NCBI GenBank assembly: GCA_021800255.1
Contig: JAJYZC010000006.1
Span: forward strand, 1 to 64,000
Reading direction: 5' to 3'
Length of the DNA: 64,000 nucleotides
Source of the DNA: Acidobacteriota bacterium
Lineage (GTDB): Bacteria > Acidobacteriota > Terriglobia > Terriglobales > Acidobacteriaceae
Shown: positions 44,276-53,963 of the stretch, piece after piece
How positions within the stretch are numbered: position 1 is the stretch's first letter
Layout: each line of letters opens with the position of its first letter
The notes under the pieces: generated by a model
Told to the model about the DNA's origin: nothing
Seen by the model: only the letters and a program-made list of their open reading frames with translations
Databases searched by the model: none
Program-made: the position numbers and the translations under genes

Positions 44276-47200
44276 ATGAGCTATTGTGCGCTCCGGAACG
44301 GCCGCGTTCTTCTGCGTTCTCTTTGCGCGCGTTCAGTTCTCTTGGCGCTCGTCAACCTGGCTCTTGTGCTCGCCTGGGCTCCCGGCGCCGCAGCGCAATC
44401 GGCGAGCCTGAGCGGGGTGGTGACCGACCCCGCCGGCGCGGCGGTAGCCGGCGCACAGGTAGCCGTAAAAAACGTGAATACCGGCGAGGAGCGCATCACG
44501 GTCAGCAGCCGTGATGGCCGCTACCAGGTTCTCTCGCTGCCCGTGGGCGAGTACGAAGTCGCCGCCAAAAAGCCGGGGTTTTCCCAGGTCATCCGCACGG
44601 GAATCCAGCTTGCCGTGGGTCAAGAAGCCGCGGCCAATCTGCGCCTCAGCGTGGGCGGAGTGCGGCAGCAGGTAACGGTAAATGCGAATGCGGCGGAGGT
44701 GAACCTGACCACCGCCGATGTCTCCGGCTTGGTGGGCGAGCAGCAAGTAAACGGCCTGCCGCTGAACGGGCGCAGCTATGACGAGCTGCTGACGCTGAAT
44801 CCGGGGATCGTAAATTTCACGGCGGAAAAAGTGGGCGGAATCGGGGTTTCCAACTCCACAGTAGGCAACGATTTTGCCGTCTCCGGCAATCGCCCGCAAC
44901 AAAATTTGTTTCTGCTGAACGGCGTGGAGTTTACCGGCGCGGCGGAGAACAACATGCAGCCGGGCGGAACGAGCGGTGAGTTGCTGGGCGTCGATGCGGT
45001 CGAGGAGTTCAACGTGCTGCGCTCAAGCTACGGCGCCGGGTACGGCAAGCGGTCCGGAGCGCAGGTGCTCATTGTCACGCGCAGCGGAACCAATCAACTG
45101 CACGGCTCGCTCTACGAATTTGTGCGCAACAACATCTTCGATGCGCGCAACTACTTTGACCGCAGCGCCGCGCCGCCGTTTCAGCGCAATCAGTTCGGTG
45201 CCGCGCTCGGCGGACCCATCCAGAGGAACAAGACCTTCCTCTTCGGCAACTTCGAGGGCTTTGAGCAGCACCTGCACCAGACCGGCGTGGCGCTGGTTCC
45301 GGACGCCGAAGCGCGCAAGGGCTACCTGCCCTGCTCGCTCTACACTCCGCCGCCGGGACAGCCAAGCCAGTGCCCCAATCCTTCCGGCATGGCGGATGTG
45401 GGCGTGGCGCCGGGCGTGGCGCCGCTGCTCAACCTGTGGCCCACGCAAAGCCCCGGCGCGCCTGATTTTGGCGGGATCGCGGAGGCGTTCAACAGCCCGC
45501 TGCAGACCATCCGCGACGACTTTGGCACGGCGCGCCTGGACCGCGTATTTTCAAGCCAGGACACGTTCACCGGCGTCTACACCATCGACGACAGCGCCGA
45601 CGTGACGCCCACCGCCGCCAATCTCTTGAGCACCGACCTCGAAAATCTGCGCGAGCAGGTGCTCAGCTTGCGGGAGACGCACATCTTTTCTCCCGCGCTG
45701 CTGAACACCGCGACCATCGGCTTTTCTCGCGCCGCCTACTTTTATACGGGCGAGCCTACGCCGGACACGCCGGCGGCCGCGGTTCCGGGCTTTGTGGCCG
45801 GCAAGCCTGTGGGCACAGTGGTGGTGGGCGGAAGCGCGGCCGCCAATCCCGCGGCCCAGGTGAGCCAGGCAGGCAGCAACACCGGCAGCGATCTGCACAT
45901 CGCCCGCAACCTTTTCACCTATGAGGATCGAGTCATCCTGACGCGCGGGCTGCACAACCTGAGCGCGGGCGTTTGGCTGCAGCCGCTCCAATCCAACGAG
46001 GATCTGGCCCTGACCCAGTTCGGGCAGGCAACGTTCACCGGCTTGCAGCAGTTCTTACAGGGCACAGTGGGCACGTTTCTCTACGATCCCGCGCCCACGG
46101 AAATGAACTGGCGTTCGTTCCTGGGCGCCTGGTACGTCGAGGATACCTATCGCGCCATGCCCAAGCTGACGTTCACGCTGGGCTTGCGCACGGAATTCAC
46201 GACCGGGTGGAACGAGGCGCACGGACGGGCGGCGAACTTTGTCTTCACCAACGGAATCATCCAGACGCAGCCGCGCATCGCGGACTCGGCGTTCACGGTG
46301 AACCACGCCAAATTTCTGCCCCAGCCGCGCCTCGGACTGGCGTGGAGCCCGGTCAGCGGAAAGACAGTGGTTCGCGCCGGCTTCGGCATCTACAACGACT
46401 TGCAGGACGCGCTCGGCTACCGCATGGACCAGAATGCGCCCTTCAACCCGTCGTACAGCATCGCCAACCTGTCCGCCGCCAACCTGCCGCTGCCGGTTTC
46501 CCCGGCGCCGGCTGACGCGAAGATCACGCCCGGCGGCGTGCAGCCCGACATGCGCACACCCACGCTCATCTCCTACTCATTGCGGCTTGAGCAGGAACTC
46601 ACGCCCAACACGGCTCTGACGGTGGGCTTTGTGGGCTCGCACGGCTACCATGAGATCGTCAGCCTGGATGACAACGAGCCCACGCCCACAGCCTGCCCGG
46701 AGGCTCCTTGCTTGGCCAATTATCCGGCGGATTTCCCCGCGCCGCTTGCTGGCAAGCCGGTTCCGGCGGGCGCGTATTACATCGCTCCGGGAACGCCGCT
46801 GGCCAACCCGGCGCTGGGCCCCGCGTGGGCTTGGTTCTCGGTGGGAACCAGCTCCTACAACGCGCTGGAAGTGGACGCCAACCACCGCATGAGCAACGGC
46901 CTGCTGCTGCGCGGAGTGTATACCTGGTCCAAGGCGCTGGACGACGGCGATTCGCTGAATGGCACGGCCGCGGGCAACGCGCCGGGGCTGGTCTCCAATC
47001 CATTTCACGTGAAGGCGGACTGGGGGCCTGCGACCTACGACGTGAGAAACGCCGCGACCTTCGACGGAATCTACCAGTTGCCCTTCGGGCCGAACCGGCG
47101 CTTTCTCAACCAACTGAGCGGCCTTCCCAAGGCGATGGCAAGCGGCTGGACGGCGACTTCCATTGTCACCTTGCAGTCCGGGTTTCCATTCACTCCCCAG

Positions 47201-47611
47201 CTCAGCTACAACCCCTCGAATAACGGCGACAACAAGAACCCGGTGCGCCCGTTTGCGAACCCCGATTTCCGAGGCTCAGTGATGGTTGGCAAACCAGGCG
47301 AGTGGTTCAACCCGCAGGCGTTCCTGGCGCCGCCCCCCGGCAGCGGATTCTACGGCAACCTTAGCCGCGACAGCTTGACGGGACCGGGCGCGGCGGAGTG
47401 GGACTTCTCCACGCTCAAAGACACGGCCGTTCATGAGAGCCTCAATCTCCAGTTCCGCGCGGAGTTCTTCAACATCCTGAATCACGCCAACTTCAACACC
47501 CCCAATCTGATCGTCTTCACGCCCTCCGGCATTTCGCCCACGGCTGGTGTCATCACCAGCACCGCAACCACATCGCGGCAGGTGCAATTTGCTCTAAAGC
47601 TGCTGTGGTAG
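44276..47611 (+). CDS. TonB-dependent receptor, Oar-like, with N-terminal carboxypeptidase-regulatory domain
   Basis: 1111 residues. A signal peptide (about 10-41, ending AAAQ) precedes a carboxypeptidase-regulatory beta-sandwich (SLSGVVTDPAGAAVAGAQVAVKN, about 43-125). The plug region follows (GLVGEQQVNGLPLNGRSYDELL, about 150-280), then a long beta-barrel ending in an aromatic residue (FALKLLW), as outer-membrane proteins do. Such Oar-like receptors are abundant in Acidobacteria and probably take up carbohydrates, peptides or metals. ATG 44276 has GGGGAG eight bases upstream. Confidence 0.93.
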   Translation: MSYCALRNGRVLLRSLCARSVLLALVNLALVLAWAPGAAAQSASLSGVVTDPAGAAVAGAQVAVKNVNTGEERITVSSRDGRYQVLSLPVGEYEVAAKKPGFSQVIRTGIQLAVGQEAAANLRLSVGGVRQQVTVNANAAEVNLTTADVSGLVGEQQVNGLPLNGRSYDELLTLNPGIVNFTAEKVGGIGVSNSTVGNDFAVSGNRPQQNLFLLNGVEFTGAAENNMQPGGTSGELLGVDAVEEFNVLRSSYGAGYGKRSGAQVLIVTRSGTNQLHGSLYEFVRNNIFDARNYFDRSAAPPFQRNQFGAALGGPIQRNKTFLFGNFEGFEQHLHQTGVALVPDAEARKGYLPCSLYTPPPGQPSQCPNPSGMADVGVAPGVAPLLNLWPTQSPGAPDFGGIAEAFNSPLQTIRDDFGTARLDRVFSSQDTFTGVYTIDDSADVTPTAANLLSTDLENLREQVLSLRETHIFSPALLNTATIGFSRAAYFYTGEPTPDTPAAAVPGFVAGKPVGTVVVGGSAAANPAAQVSQAGSNTGSDLHIARNLFTYEDRVILTRGLHNLSAGVWLQPLQSNEDLALTQFGQATFTGLQQFLQGTVGTFLYDPAPTEMNWRSFLGAWYVEDTYRAMPKLTFTLGLRTEFTTGWNEAHGRAANFVFTNGIIQTQPRIADSAFTVNHAKFLPQPRLGLAWSPVSGKTVVRAGFGIYNDLQDALGYRMDQNAPFNPSYSIANLSAANLPLPVSPAPADAKITPGGVQPDMRTPTLISYSLRLEQELTPNTALTVGFVGSHGYHEIVSLDDNEPTPTACPEAPCLANYPADFPAPLAGKPVPAGAYYIAPGTPLANPALGPAWAWFSVGTSSYNALEVDANHRMSNGLLLRGVYTWSKALDDGDSLNGTAAGNAPGLVSNPFHVKADWGPATYDVRNAATFDGIYQLPFGPNRRFLNQLSGLPKAMASGWTATSIVTLQSGFPFTPQLSYNPSNNGDNKNPVRPFANPDFRGSVMVGKPGEWFNPQAFLAPPPGSGFYGNLSRDSLTGPGAAEWDFSTLKDTAVHESLNLQFRAEFFNILNHANFNTPNLIVFTPSGISPTAGVITSTATTSRQVQFALKLLW

Positions 47612-47668
47612 GGCGCACGGCGCCGGCTGTCGTGCGCTCGCAGTACCGGACCATATTGGCTGCACCGT

Positions 47669-47705
47669 CTGCCTGCCGCGTCTAACCGGCAGGCAGTATT
47701 CTTTT
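47669..47705 (+). terminator. Rho-independent terminator after the TonB receptor
   Basis: A perfect 10-bp stem, CTGCCTGCCG paired with CGGCAGGCAG around an 8-base loop, is followed by TATTCTTTT. It ends eight bases before the MoaD-MoaE start. Confidence 0.85.
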
Positions 47706-47713
47706 GGGTAGCT

Positions 47714-48508
47714 ATGAAGGTGCGCGTGATTGCGTTCGGAGTGCTGAAAGAGTGGCTGGGCGCAGCCGCGACGGTCGAGCTGCCGCCGGGGGCCACGGTT
47801 GCGGAGCTGCTGGAGCATTTGCGCGCGAGTGCGCCGGCGGATTCACCCGCAGGCGCGCTCGCAGCCAGCCTGCGCGGCATCGCCGTCGGCGTGAATGCCG
47901 AGTTCGCCACGGCTACCCAGGCGCTGCGCGACGGCGATGAGGTGGGTTTGCTGCCGCCCGTCTCCGGCGGGACTGCGCCTCCAGGTCCTGCGCAGACGGC
48001 GAACCTTCTGGATGAGAGCAGCGTGCGCGAGAATGTCTTTGCCGGATTGACGTGGGAGACGATCGACGCCGAAAAGCTGGTGGCTGAGGCCAAGCGCGGC
48101 GAGGATGGCGCGGTGGTGGTCTTTGACGGCATCGTGCGCAACCACTCGCGCGGTAGACCCACGCTGCACCTGGACTACGAAGCCTACGAGGAGATGGCCC
48201 TGCGCCAAATGCGGGAGCTCGGGCGCCAGGCGCGGGATCGCTTCGGCGTGCGCCAGGTGACTATGGTGCATCGCCTGGGGCGGCTGGAGATCGGCATGAC
48301 CAGCGTGCTGATTGTGGTGGCTTCGGCGCACCGGGCGCAGGCCTTCGAGGCTTGCCGCTGGCTCATCGACACGCTCAAGCAGACCGTGCCCATCTGGAAG
48401 AAGGAGACCTTCACGGATGGAGCGGTGTGGGCGCCAGGCGAGCCGTTTCCGCCGACGCTGGCCGTAGATGCCGCGGAGGCCCCTCATGAGGCCCGGCATG
48501 AAGAGTGA
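47714..48508 (+). CDS. Molybdopterin synthase fusion (MoaD-MoaE)
   Basis: 264 residues. Residues 1-86 are MoaD (ubiquitin-like sulfur carrier), ending with the Gly85-Gly86 tail PPVSGG. Residues about 105-245 are MoaE, with FDGIVRNHSRG, the YEAYEEMA block and KKETFTDGAVW (active-site Lys). Together they insert dithiolene sulfur into precursor Z. A fused carrier needs cleavage after Gly86 to be thiocarboxylated, as known for mycobacterial MoaX. The start at ATG 47714 is just after the terminator. Confidence 0.92.
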   Translation: MKVRVIAFGVLKEWLGAAATVELPPGATVAELLEHLRASAPADSPAGALAASLRGIAVGVNAEFATATQALRDGDEVGLLPPVSGGTAPPGPAQTANLLDESSVRENVFAGLTWETIDAEKLVAEAKRGEDGAVVVFDGIVRNHSRGRPTLHLDYEAYEEMALRQMRELGRQARDRFGVRQVTMVHRLGRLEIGMTSVLIVVASAHRAQAFEACRWLIDTLKQTVPIWKKETFTDGAVWAPGEPFPPTLAVDAAEAPHEARHEE

Positions 48509-49454
48509 TCGCGCCGGCCGCTCGCGGGCGCCGGAATGGTTGGGCGTCATTCGCCGCTGCATCTGCCTCGCGCTGCCGGCGCTCGCGCCCTGGGCCGCGG
48601 CCGCGCCGCAGACCACCCTGCGCGTGAATGTGAAGCTGGTCAGCGTCTTTGTCAACGTGACGGATAAGAACGGCGCCATCGTGGGCGGGCTGACGCGCAA
48701 CGATTTTGCGCTCTTCGAGGATGGCCGGCCGCAGAAGATCGCGATCTTCGAAAGGCAGTCGGAGCTGCCGCTGCATCTGGTTTTGGCCATCGACACCAGC
48801 GGCAGCGTGGGGAAGGATTTGCACGCCGAGGCTGCCGCGGCGCACCGCTTTGCGAGCGACATTCTGCGGCCGCAAGACCAGATGAGCGTTTACCGGTTTG
48901 CCACCTATGTGCATCAGTTGACGCCCTTCACCAATCGCCTGAAAGTGATCGACCGCGGGCTGGGCAATTTGCACGGCGGTGGAGGGACGGAGCTCTACAA
49001 AGCCATCTGCAGGGGTTCGGAGAGCCTGGGCCAGACGCAAGGACGGAAGGTGCTGGTGGTGATCTCTGACGGCGACGACATAGCGGATGACGCGACCTAC
49101 CCGCAGGCCCTGGAAGCGGCCCTGCGCAACGATGTGATGATCTACTCGCTGATCGATGTGCCCATCGAGGCCAGCGCCGGCCGCGACATTGGCGGCGAAC
49201 ACGCACTGATTACGCTTTCCGGGCAGACCGGAGGCAAGCATTTTTACGTGAATCAGGGCGGCCTGGATGCGGCATTTAAAAAAGTGAGCGAAGATCTGCG
49301 CACGCAATACCTGCTCGGCTACTATCCGCAGCACCAGTTGCCGGGGGCCAATTTCCATAGCATCCAGGTCACCATTCCGCGCGCCGCGTCCGGCCAATTC
49401 GAGATCAGCCACCGTGCCGGCTACTACTCCAACCAGCCGGTTGGGGCGCAGTGA
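48486..49454 (+). CDS. Secreted VWFA-related protein of acidobacterial type
   Basis: 322 residues. A signal-like segment (about 22-41, ending AAAAP) is followed by a beta domain (LVSVFVNVTDKNGAIVGGLTRNDF) and a von Willebrand A domain with the MIDAS motif DTSGS (103-107) and a later DGDD. The arrangement is that of the acidobacterial VWFA-related family (TIGR03436-like). The molecular partner is unknown. GGAGG six bases before ATG 48486 sets the start, which overlaps the MoaD-MoaE end by 23 bases. Confidence 0.88.
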   Translation: MRPGMKSDRAGRSRAPEWLGVIRRCICLALPALAPWAAAAPQTTLRVNVKLVSVFVNVTDKNGAIVGGLTRNDFALFEDGRPQKIAIFERQSELPLHLVLAIDTSGSVGKDLHAEAAAAHRFASDILRPQDQMSVYRFATYVHQLTPFTNRLKVIDRGLGNLHGGGGTELYKAICRGSESLGQTQGRKVLVVISDGDDIADDATYPQALEAALRNDVMIYSLIDVPIEASAGRDIGGEHALITLSGQTGGKHFYVNQGGLDAAFKKVSEDLRTQYLLGYYPQHQLPGANFHSIQVTIPRAASGQFEISHRAGYYSNQPVGAQ

Positions 49455-49532
49455 TCTCAAAGTAAAAACGTGGTAGGGTGAAGTTGGCTCCGCGGATGGT
49501 CCGGGATCCAGTCACGGGAGCGGTCGTACCGT

Positions 49533-50639
49533 ATGGCGGCCCTGAAAGAAATTCTCGACGAGCGCGTTGGCGAGGCGGCTCAGGACTTATACGAAAGGCT
49601 GGACCGCAAGCGGGTGCGCTGCTATGCCTGCGGACATCGCTGCCCCATCGCCGATGGTAAGGCGGGGGTTTGCAAGGTGCGTTGGAACCGCGGCGGAACG
49701 CTCTATGTTCCCTGGGGATACGTGGGCGGCGTGCAGTGCGATCCCATCGAAAAGAAGCCGTTTTTTCACGCTTATAGCGGCGCGCTGGCTTATAGCTTCG
49801 GCATGTTGGGCTGCGATCTTCATTGCGCCTACTGCCAGAATTGGGTTACCTCGCAGGCGCTGCGCGACCCCGAAGCGGGGGTGCGGCCGGCGGCGGCCAC
49901 GCCGGAAGAGCTGGTCCGAGACGCGCTCCGGCAGGGCGCCCGCGCCGTGGTGAGCACCTACAATGAGCCACTGATTACCGCCGAATGGGCGGTGGCGATC
50001 TTCAAGCAAGCCAAGGCCGCCGGCCTGGCGACGGCCTTCGTCTCCAACGGCAACGCCACGCCGCAGGCGCTCCAGTATCTGCACCCTTGGGTGGATTTGT
50101 ACAAGGTTGATCTGAAGAGCTTTAACGAGCAGCATTATCACCAGCTCGGCGGCCGGCTGGGGCCCATCTTGGAGACCATTCGCGCGCTCCATGCGATGGG
50201 CTTCTGGGTAGAAGTCGTCACGCTGGTCATCAAGGGCTTCAACGATTCCGACGGAGAGCTGAACGGCATGGCGGAGTTTCTGGCCGGCGTATCGGCTGAT
50301 ATTCCCTGGCACGTTACGGCCTTCCACAAGGATTACAAGATGACGGACCCGGACTCGACCGGCCCGGAGACGCTGCTGCGCGCGGCGCGGATCGGCAAGC
50401 AGGCCGGGCTGCGCTATGTCTATGCCGGAAACCTGCCCGGCCGCGCCGGCGACCTTGAAAACACTCGCTGTCCCGGCTGCCAGGAACTGCTGGTGGAGCG
50501 TTTCGGGTACCGGATCACCAGCTACCGCTTGACCGCGGACGGACGTTGCCCGAAGTGCGGAGCCGTCATTCCAGGGCGTTGGGAAACCTCCTTTCGCGGT
50601 CAGATTACAGCCTTCCCCTTCGTTCCGCGGTTTCGCTAA
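49533..50639 (+). CDS. amrS: AmrS-family radical SAM protein with C-terminal zinc ribbon
   Basis: 368 residues. The radical SAM motif is C94-x3-C98-x2-C101 (GCDLHCAYCQ). Cysteines C30, C33, C37 and C47 form an N-terminal cluster. A second ribbon at the C-terminus has CPGC...CPKC. This matches the AmmeMemoRadiSam family, of unclear substrate, which usually travels with Memo and AMMECR1 proteins; neither is seen here. ATG 49533, with no close Shine-Dalgarno. Confidence 0.88.
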   Translation: MAALKEILDERVGEAAQDLYERLDRKRVRCYACGHRCPIADGKAGVCKVRWNRGGTLYVPWGYVGGVQCDPIEKKPFFHAYSGALAYSFGMLGCDLHCAYCQNWVTSQALRDPEAGVRPAAATPEELVRDALRQGARAVVSTYNEPLITAEWAVAIFKQAKAAGLATAFVSNGNATPQALQYLHPWVDLYKVDLKSFNEQHYHQLGGRLGPILETIRALHAMGFWVEVVTLVIKGFNDSDGELNGMAEFLAGVSADIPWHVTAFHKDYKMTDPDSTGPETLLRAARIGKQAGLRYVYAGNLPGRAGDLENTRCPGCQELLVERFGYRITSYRLTADGRCPKCGAVIPGRWETSFRGQITAFPFVPRFR

Positions 50640-50840
50640 TGCATCTTCGGAAAAGGTGTAGACCGGAGGCGCATACTCGATTCGCCGCTACTTCAAGGAG
50701 TGGCGGCTCCCGAATCCATCTCAACCGGACCTGCACCCTTTCCGAAAATGCCGTAGCCAGTCCCGCAGGACGCCATGAGCATGAGCGGCGGGTTGATGAA
50801 CAGTTGGGTGAGCAGGCTGCGGTCTATCATCAGCCGGACT

Positions 50841-53800
50841 TCAAGCGTCTTGCTGGGCCTCGCCGGCGGCGCGATGGCGGGTGAGCAGGTAATAGACCAG
50901 CGGTGTAATGACCAGCGAGAGAACCATGGAGATAGTAAGGCCGCCGATGACGGCGATGGCCAGGGGCTGGAGCATCTCCGAGCCGGCGCCGAAGGCGAAG
51001 GCTAATGGCAACATGCCGCAGATGGCGGCGATGGCGGTCATGACAATGGGCCGCAGGCGGCGCTGGGCGGCGTGGAGCATGGCGTCGCGCGCAGAGGCGC
51101 CCGCGGCGCGGTAGCGCTCGTCGGCGTCGAGCAGCAGGATGCCATTCTTGGCCACGATGCCGATGACCATGATGAGTCCCATGAACGAGGCCACGTTGAA
51201 GGTGATGCCGGTGATGAGCAGGGCAGCGATCACGCCAGAGATGGAGAGCACCGAGGACGCGAGAATGGCGATGGGCGCGGGGAAGTTGCGGAACTCGGCG
51301 AGGAGCACGCCGAAGACCAGCACCAAAGCCAGGAGCAGGACGCGCAACAGATCGTGAAAGGATTGCTGCTGCTGCTGGTAGGTGCCGCCGTAGTCCACGC
51401 GCACCGTGGGCGGCAGATGGAGGGCCCCGACCGCCTGCTCCACCTTGGCCATCACGCCGCCCAGGTTCGAGCCTTCAAGGTCGGCGGTCACCTCCACCAT
51501 CTGCTGGAGATTTTCCGTGGTGATTTCGGTTTGCGGCGGCAACTGCTGGACATTGGCCAGGGAGCCGAGCGTAGCCGTGTGGCCGGAGGCGCTGTTGAAG
51601 ACGGTATTTTCAATGGCGGAGAGAGATCTGCGGTGTTCCGGCCCCAGGCGGATGCGGATAGCGTAGGCGCGGCCGTTGGCGATCAGCGGACTGGTGGGAA
51701 TCCCGTCCAGGATTGAAGTTGCATCGTCGATGACCTCGGCAGGCGTAAAGCCCAGGCGGGAGGCGACGGTGGGATCGACCTGGAAGTTGGTGGCCGGGCC
51801 GCTGATGGTGTTGTCGATTCCATTTTCGAGGTCAACCACGCCGGGAATGTTGCTGATGGCGCCGGCCACGCGCGGACCCAGTTGGCCGAGCAGAGCGGCA
51901 TTGTCTGAGAAGATTTTGATTTGAATCGCCGATGGGGCGTTGGACAGATCGTTGATGTTGTCCTGAAGAACCTGGGTAAGCTCGATGTCGAGTTGGGGAT
52001 CGGCGGCGTTGACGCGGTTGCGCACCTCGTCCATCACCTGCCACACCGAGCGGCGGCGCTTGCGCTTGAGCTGCACGGTAAAGTCGCCGGTGTTGGCCTC
52101 AGTGACGGCCGCCAGGCCCAACTGCAAGCCGGTGCGCCGCGAGGTGTTTTCGACTTCGGGAATGGAGTGCAGGATACGGGTGACGTTTTCAAGCACGCGG
52201 TTGGTCTCCTGGAGCGAGCTGCCCGCGGGCATGATGTAGTCGAGAATGAAGCCGCCCTCGTCCATCAAGGGCAGGAGATTGGTGCCCAGGAGCTGAAAGC
52301 CGCCCCAGGTGCCGATGACGAGGAGCAGGCAGATTCCGCCGGTCCAGATGGGGTTAGCCAGAGCCCACTCCAGGGCGAGCTTGTGTACGCGCAAGGCGCG
52401 GCTGAGGATGGGGCCGGGGCCGGCGTGGCGCTTGCGCTCGTGATCTTCATGCAGCAAGACATAGCTGAGGCCGGGCGTCCAGGTGAGGGCCAGGGCCAGC
52501 GAGGTGATGAGCGCCGCGGCCATGGTGATGGCCAGGGCGCGGAAGAAGATGCCGGTGACGCCGCTGACCGCAACCAAAGGCAAAAAGACCACCACGGGGG
52601 TAAAGGTGGACCCCAGCAGGGGTACGGTGAGTTCGTGAAGGGATTTGCGCACGGCTTGGGCGCGGGATTCCCCGTGGTCACGGTGCATGACGATGTTTTC
52701 CACCACCACAATGGCATCGTCGATGACCAATCCGATGGCCGCGGCCAGACCGCCCAGCGTCATGAGGTTGAAGCTGGCGTGAATGAGCCAGAGGGTCACG
52801 ATGGTGATGGCGACGGTGACCGGAATCACCAGGCCCGCGATGAGCGATGAGGTCCAGTCGCGCAGGAAGAGGAAGAGGATGACGCAGGCCAAGACGAGGC
52901 CGAGGCTGATGGCGTCGCGCACGCTGGAGATCGAATCGCGCACCAGTTGCGACTGGTCGTAAAAAAGTTGGAGCTTGGCGCCCGGCGGGAGGCTGCGCTG
53001 GAGCGTGGCGGCTTCCTTGGCTATGCCGTCGGCAACGGCTACGGTATTGCTGCCGGGCTGCCGCGAGATCCACATCTGGACCGCGTTTTTACCGTTGTCA
53101 GTAACGATGGTGTAGACCGGCTCGATGGAGGGTTCGACGGTGGCCACGTCGCTGAGGTGGACGGGAGCGCCATCGGGAGTGGTTTTCACCACCAGGCGGC
53201 GCAGCTCGGCGATGCTGTGAACCTGCGCGCCTACCAAGCCCAGGATCAACTGATGATGGGCCGAGTAGAGGCCCGGCGATTCCACTAGGTTGGAAGCGTT
53301 GATGGCGTTGGCGAGATCGGTAATGGTGACGCCGGCCGCCTGAAGCTGGGCCAGGTTAGGCACGACGTGAAACTCCGGCACCTGCCCGCCCTGCACCAGC
53401 ACGTTGCGCACGCCCTGTACGCGGTTCAGCAGCGGCTTGAGGTCGTAAGTAGCCGTCTCCCAGAGCTGCGTGAGCGGGACGGTGCTGGAGGAGAGGCTAT
53501 AGCCGAGAATGGGAAAGCTGGCGAAGGTAAGCCGGTTGGTGGTGATGGTGGCCGTGGCCGGCAGCGTCTGCCGGATTTGTTGCAGGGCCGAGTTCACCCG
53601 TTCAAGGGTAAGTACCATGTCCACGTTCCAGTTGAAGAACAGGTCGATCTCGGCCTGGCCGCGGCTGGTGATGGAGCTGACGCTCACAAGCCCAGGAACG
53701 TAGTTGACGGCGTTCTCGATGGGGCGGGTGATGGTGACCTGCATCTGCTCGACAGGCATGACGCCGTTGTCCACACCGATGATGACGCGCGGGAAGTTGG

Positions 53801-53963
53801 CCGGGGGAAAGACGGAGATGGGCACCTTGGTGGCCAGGTAGATGCCGGCTGCCGAGAGCACGACGGCGCAGAAGAAGATGGTGCGCGTGGCGTTCGCCAG
53901 CCAGAAAGACTTCTGGCCGCCGCCTGTGCCGGAGGTGAATTGAATCTCCGGGGGCGCGGCCAT
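50841..53963 (-). CDS. RND efflux permease (AcrB/MdtB-like)
   Basis: 1040 residues, 12 membrane helices and two large periplasmic loops. The proton-relay pair is in GLVIDDAIVVVENIVMHRD (TM4). The N-terminal ATRTIFFCAVVLSAAGIYLATKVPISVFPPANFP and periplasmic blocks fit hydrophobic-amphiphilic efflux pumps more than metal CusA pumps, which carry Met-rich channels not evident here. The ATG overlaps the MFP stop by one base (TGATG). Drugs, detergents or solvents are likely substrates, though this is inference. Confidence 0.93.
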   Translation of the reverse strand: MAAPPEIQFTSGTGGGQKSFWLANATRTIFFCAVVLSAAGIYLATKVPISVFPPANFPRVIIGVDNGVMPVEQMQVTITRPIENAVNYVPGLVSVSSITSRGQAEIDLFFNWNVDMVLTLERVNSALQQIRQTLPATATITTNRLTFASFPILGYSLSSSTVPLTQLWETATYDLKPLLNRVQGVRNVLVQGGQVPEFHVVPNLAQLQAAGVTITDLANAINASNLVESPGLYSAHHQLILGLVGAQVHSIAELRRLVVKTTPDGAPVHLSDVATVEPSIEPVYTIVTDNGKNAVQMWISRQPGSNTVAVADGIAKEAATLQRSLPPGAKLQLFYDQSQLVRDSISSVRDAISLGLVLACVILFLFLRDWTSSLIAGLVIPVTVAITIVTLWLIHASFNLMTLGGLAAAIGLVIDDAIVVVENIVMHRDHGESRAQAVRKSLHELTVPLLGSTFTPVVVFLPLVAVSGVTGIFFRALAITMAAALITSLALALTWTPGLSYVLLHEDHERKRHAGPGPILSRALRVHKLALEWALANPIWTGGICLLLVIGTWGGFQLLGTNLLPLMDEGGFILDYIMPAGSSLQETNRVLENVTRILHSIPEVENTSRRTGLQLGLAAVTEANTGDFTVQLKRKRRRSVWQVMDEVRNRVNAADPQLDIELTQVLQDNINDLSNAPSAIQIKIFSDNAALLGQLGPRVAGAISNIPGVVDLENGIDNTISGPATNFQVDPTVASRLGFTPAEVIDDATSILDGIPTSPLIANGRAYAIRIRLGPEHRRSLSAIENTVFNSASGHTATLGSLANVQQLPPQTEITTENLQQMVEVTADLEGSNLGGVMAKVEQAVGALHLPPTVRVDYGGTYQQQQQSFHDLLRVLLLALVLVFGVLLAEFRNFPAPIAILASSVLSISGVIAALLITGITFNVASFMGLIMVIGIVAKNGILLLDADERYRAAGASARDAMLHAAQRRLRPIVMTAIAAICGMLPLAFAFGAGSEMLQPLAIAVIGGLTISMVLSLVITPLVYYLLTRHRAAGEAQQDA

